A stretch of DNA of 64,000 bases, taken from positions 13,218,111-13,282,110 of the forward strand of contig JABAKD010000026.1 in assembly GCA_012845835.1 (NCBI GenBank), read 5' to 3'. The notes under the pieces are model-generated. The model was not told the origin of the DNA and ran no database searches. It was given only the letters and a program-made list of their open reading frames with translations. Position 1 is the stretch's first letter. The number at the start of each line of letters is the position of its first letter. Positions 63,626 through 64,000 of the stretch are shown here, piece after piece. Source of the stretch: Undaria pinnatifida (Eukaryota > Sar > Phaeophyceae > Laminariales > Alariaceae). A program made the translations under genes and the position numbers.

Positions 63626-64000
63626 GCTGGAAAGAAAAATCATGCCGTGGCCGGGGGCCGGTGATGCCTCTGCTGCGCCGGTGTGCCGCTGCCAATTTTC
63701 ACTCTCTGCCTCTCGTCTGAAAAGCGCAGATGACGCACGGTGTTACGGTGGTAAGGGTGCGGCTCAGCAATGCCAAGCTATCTCCTCGCTTCACAAGAGC
63801 TCTAGTCTATTCCTCACCCAGAAAGCGAGATTTTTATAAAAAAAAAAAACTGAGGTGGTGCAACCTGACGACGCAACCGCGCATAGTTGATTCCCAATAT
63901 AGCAAGTACTACCGGTACATACGGCAGTAAAGCGTCGTCTTGTTTTTTTGTTTTTTTGCTTTGTTCTTTATCGCTTTCAATCCCCACTTTAATGCCTTGG

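Overview
The window reads as repeat-dominated nuclear DNA of a eukaryote. Evidence: LTR and tyrosine-recombinase retroelements with eukaryotic domain layouts, tRNA-derived SINEs with poly-A tails, miniature inverted-repeat elements, very long microsatellites, TTAGGG-like tracts, and no prokaryotic gene clusters. The mix of a chromodomain Ty3/Gypsy, a Copia and DIRS-like elements would fit a multicellular alga such as a brown alga or other stramenopile, but that is a low-confidence guess. No rRNA gene, no intact tRNA gene and no convincing full-length host gene was found. One possible host exon (46,041-46,412) ends at a good splice donor.

Layout. 1-2.4 kb: pyrimidine-rich tract, then two copies of a ~250 bp MITE. 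2.4-6.1 kb: minus-strand chromovirus remnant. 7.4-8.3 kb: dispersed repeats. 8.8-19.65 kb: a plus-strand DIRS-like element (gag-like region, 93-bp tandem repeat, RT, RNase H, tyrosine recombinase). Its 93-bp array is split by a minus-strand Copia element (about 10.97-15.43 kb), and a MITE sits in its RT region. 19.9-24.2 kb: MITE, GTT microsatellite and Gypsy fragments in opposing orientation. 24,228-34,005: a minus-strand chromovirus with two LTRs, a short target duplication, a primer-binding site, gag, protease, RT, RNase H and chromodomain, plus an oppositely oriented pol segment just inside its right LTR. 34.9-37.1 kb: a nest of dispersed repeats (MITE inside SINE inside repeat R2). 37.36-43.36 kb: a second DIRS-like element, minus strand, with a large tandem-repeat block in the linker before RT.

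From 43.6 kb to the end the DNA is more AT-rich and holds only non-coding repeats as far as can be seen. Two diverged arms of a large inverted repeat (43.69-45.51 and 51.60-53.11 kb) carry long G/C homopolymers and face each other across 6 kb. Around and between them are SINEs, fold-back structures, a ~290 bp ATGT microsatellite and short telomere-like tracts.

The retroelements are old: each pol region is open only in pieces and newer elements sit inside them. The most unusual features are the in-frame tandem repeats at the same place (before RT) in both DIRS-like elements, the G-run inverted-repeat arms, and a network of short repeat families (here called R2, R3/R4, R5, MITE and SINE) that insert into one another.
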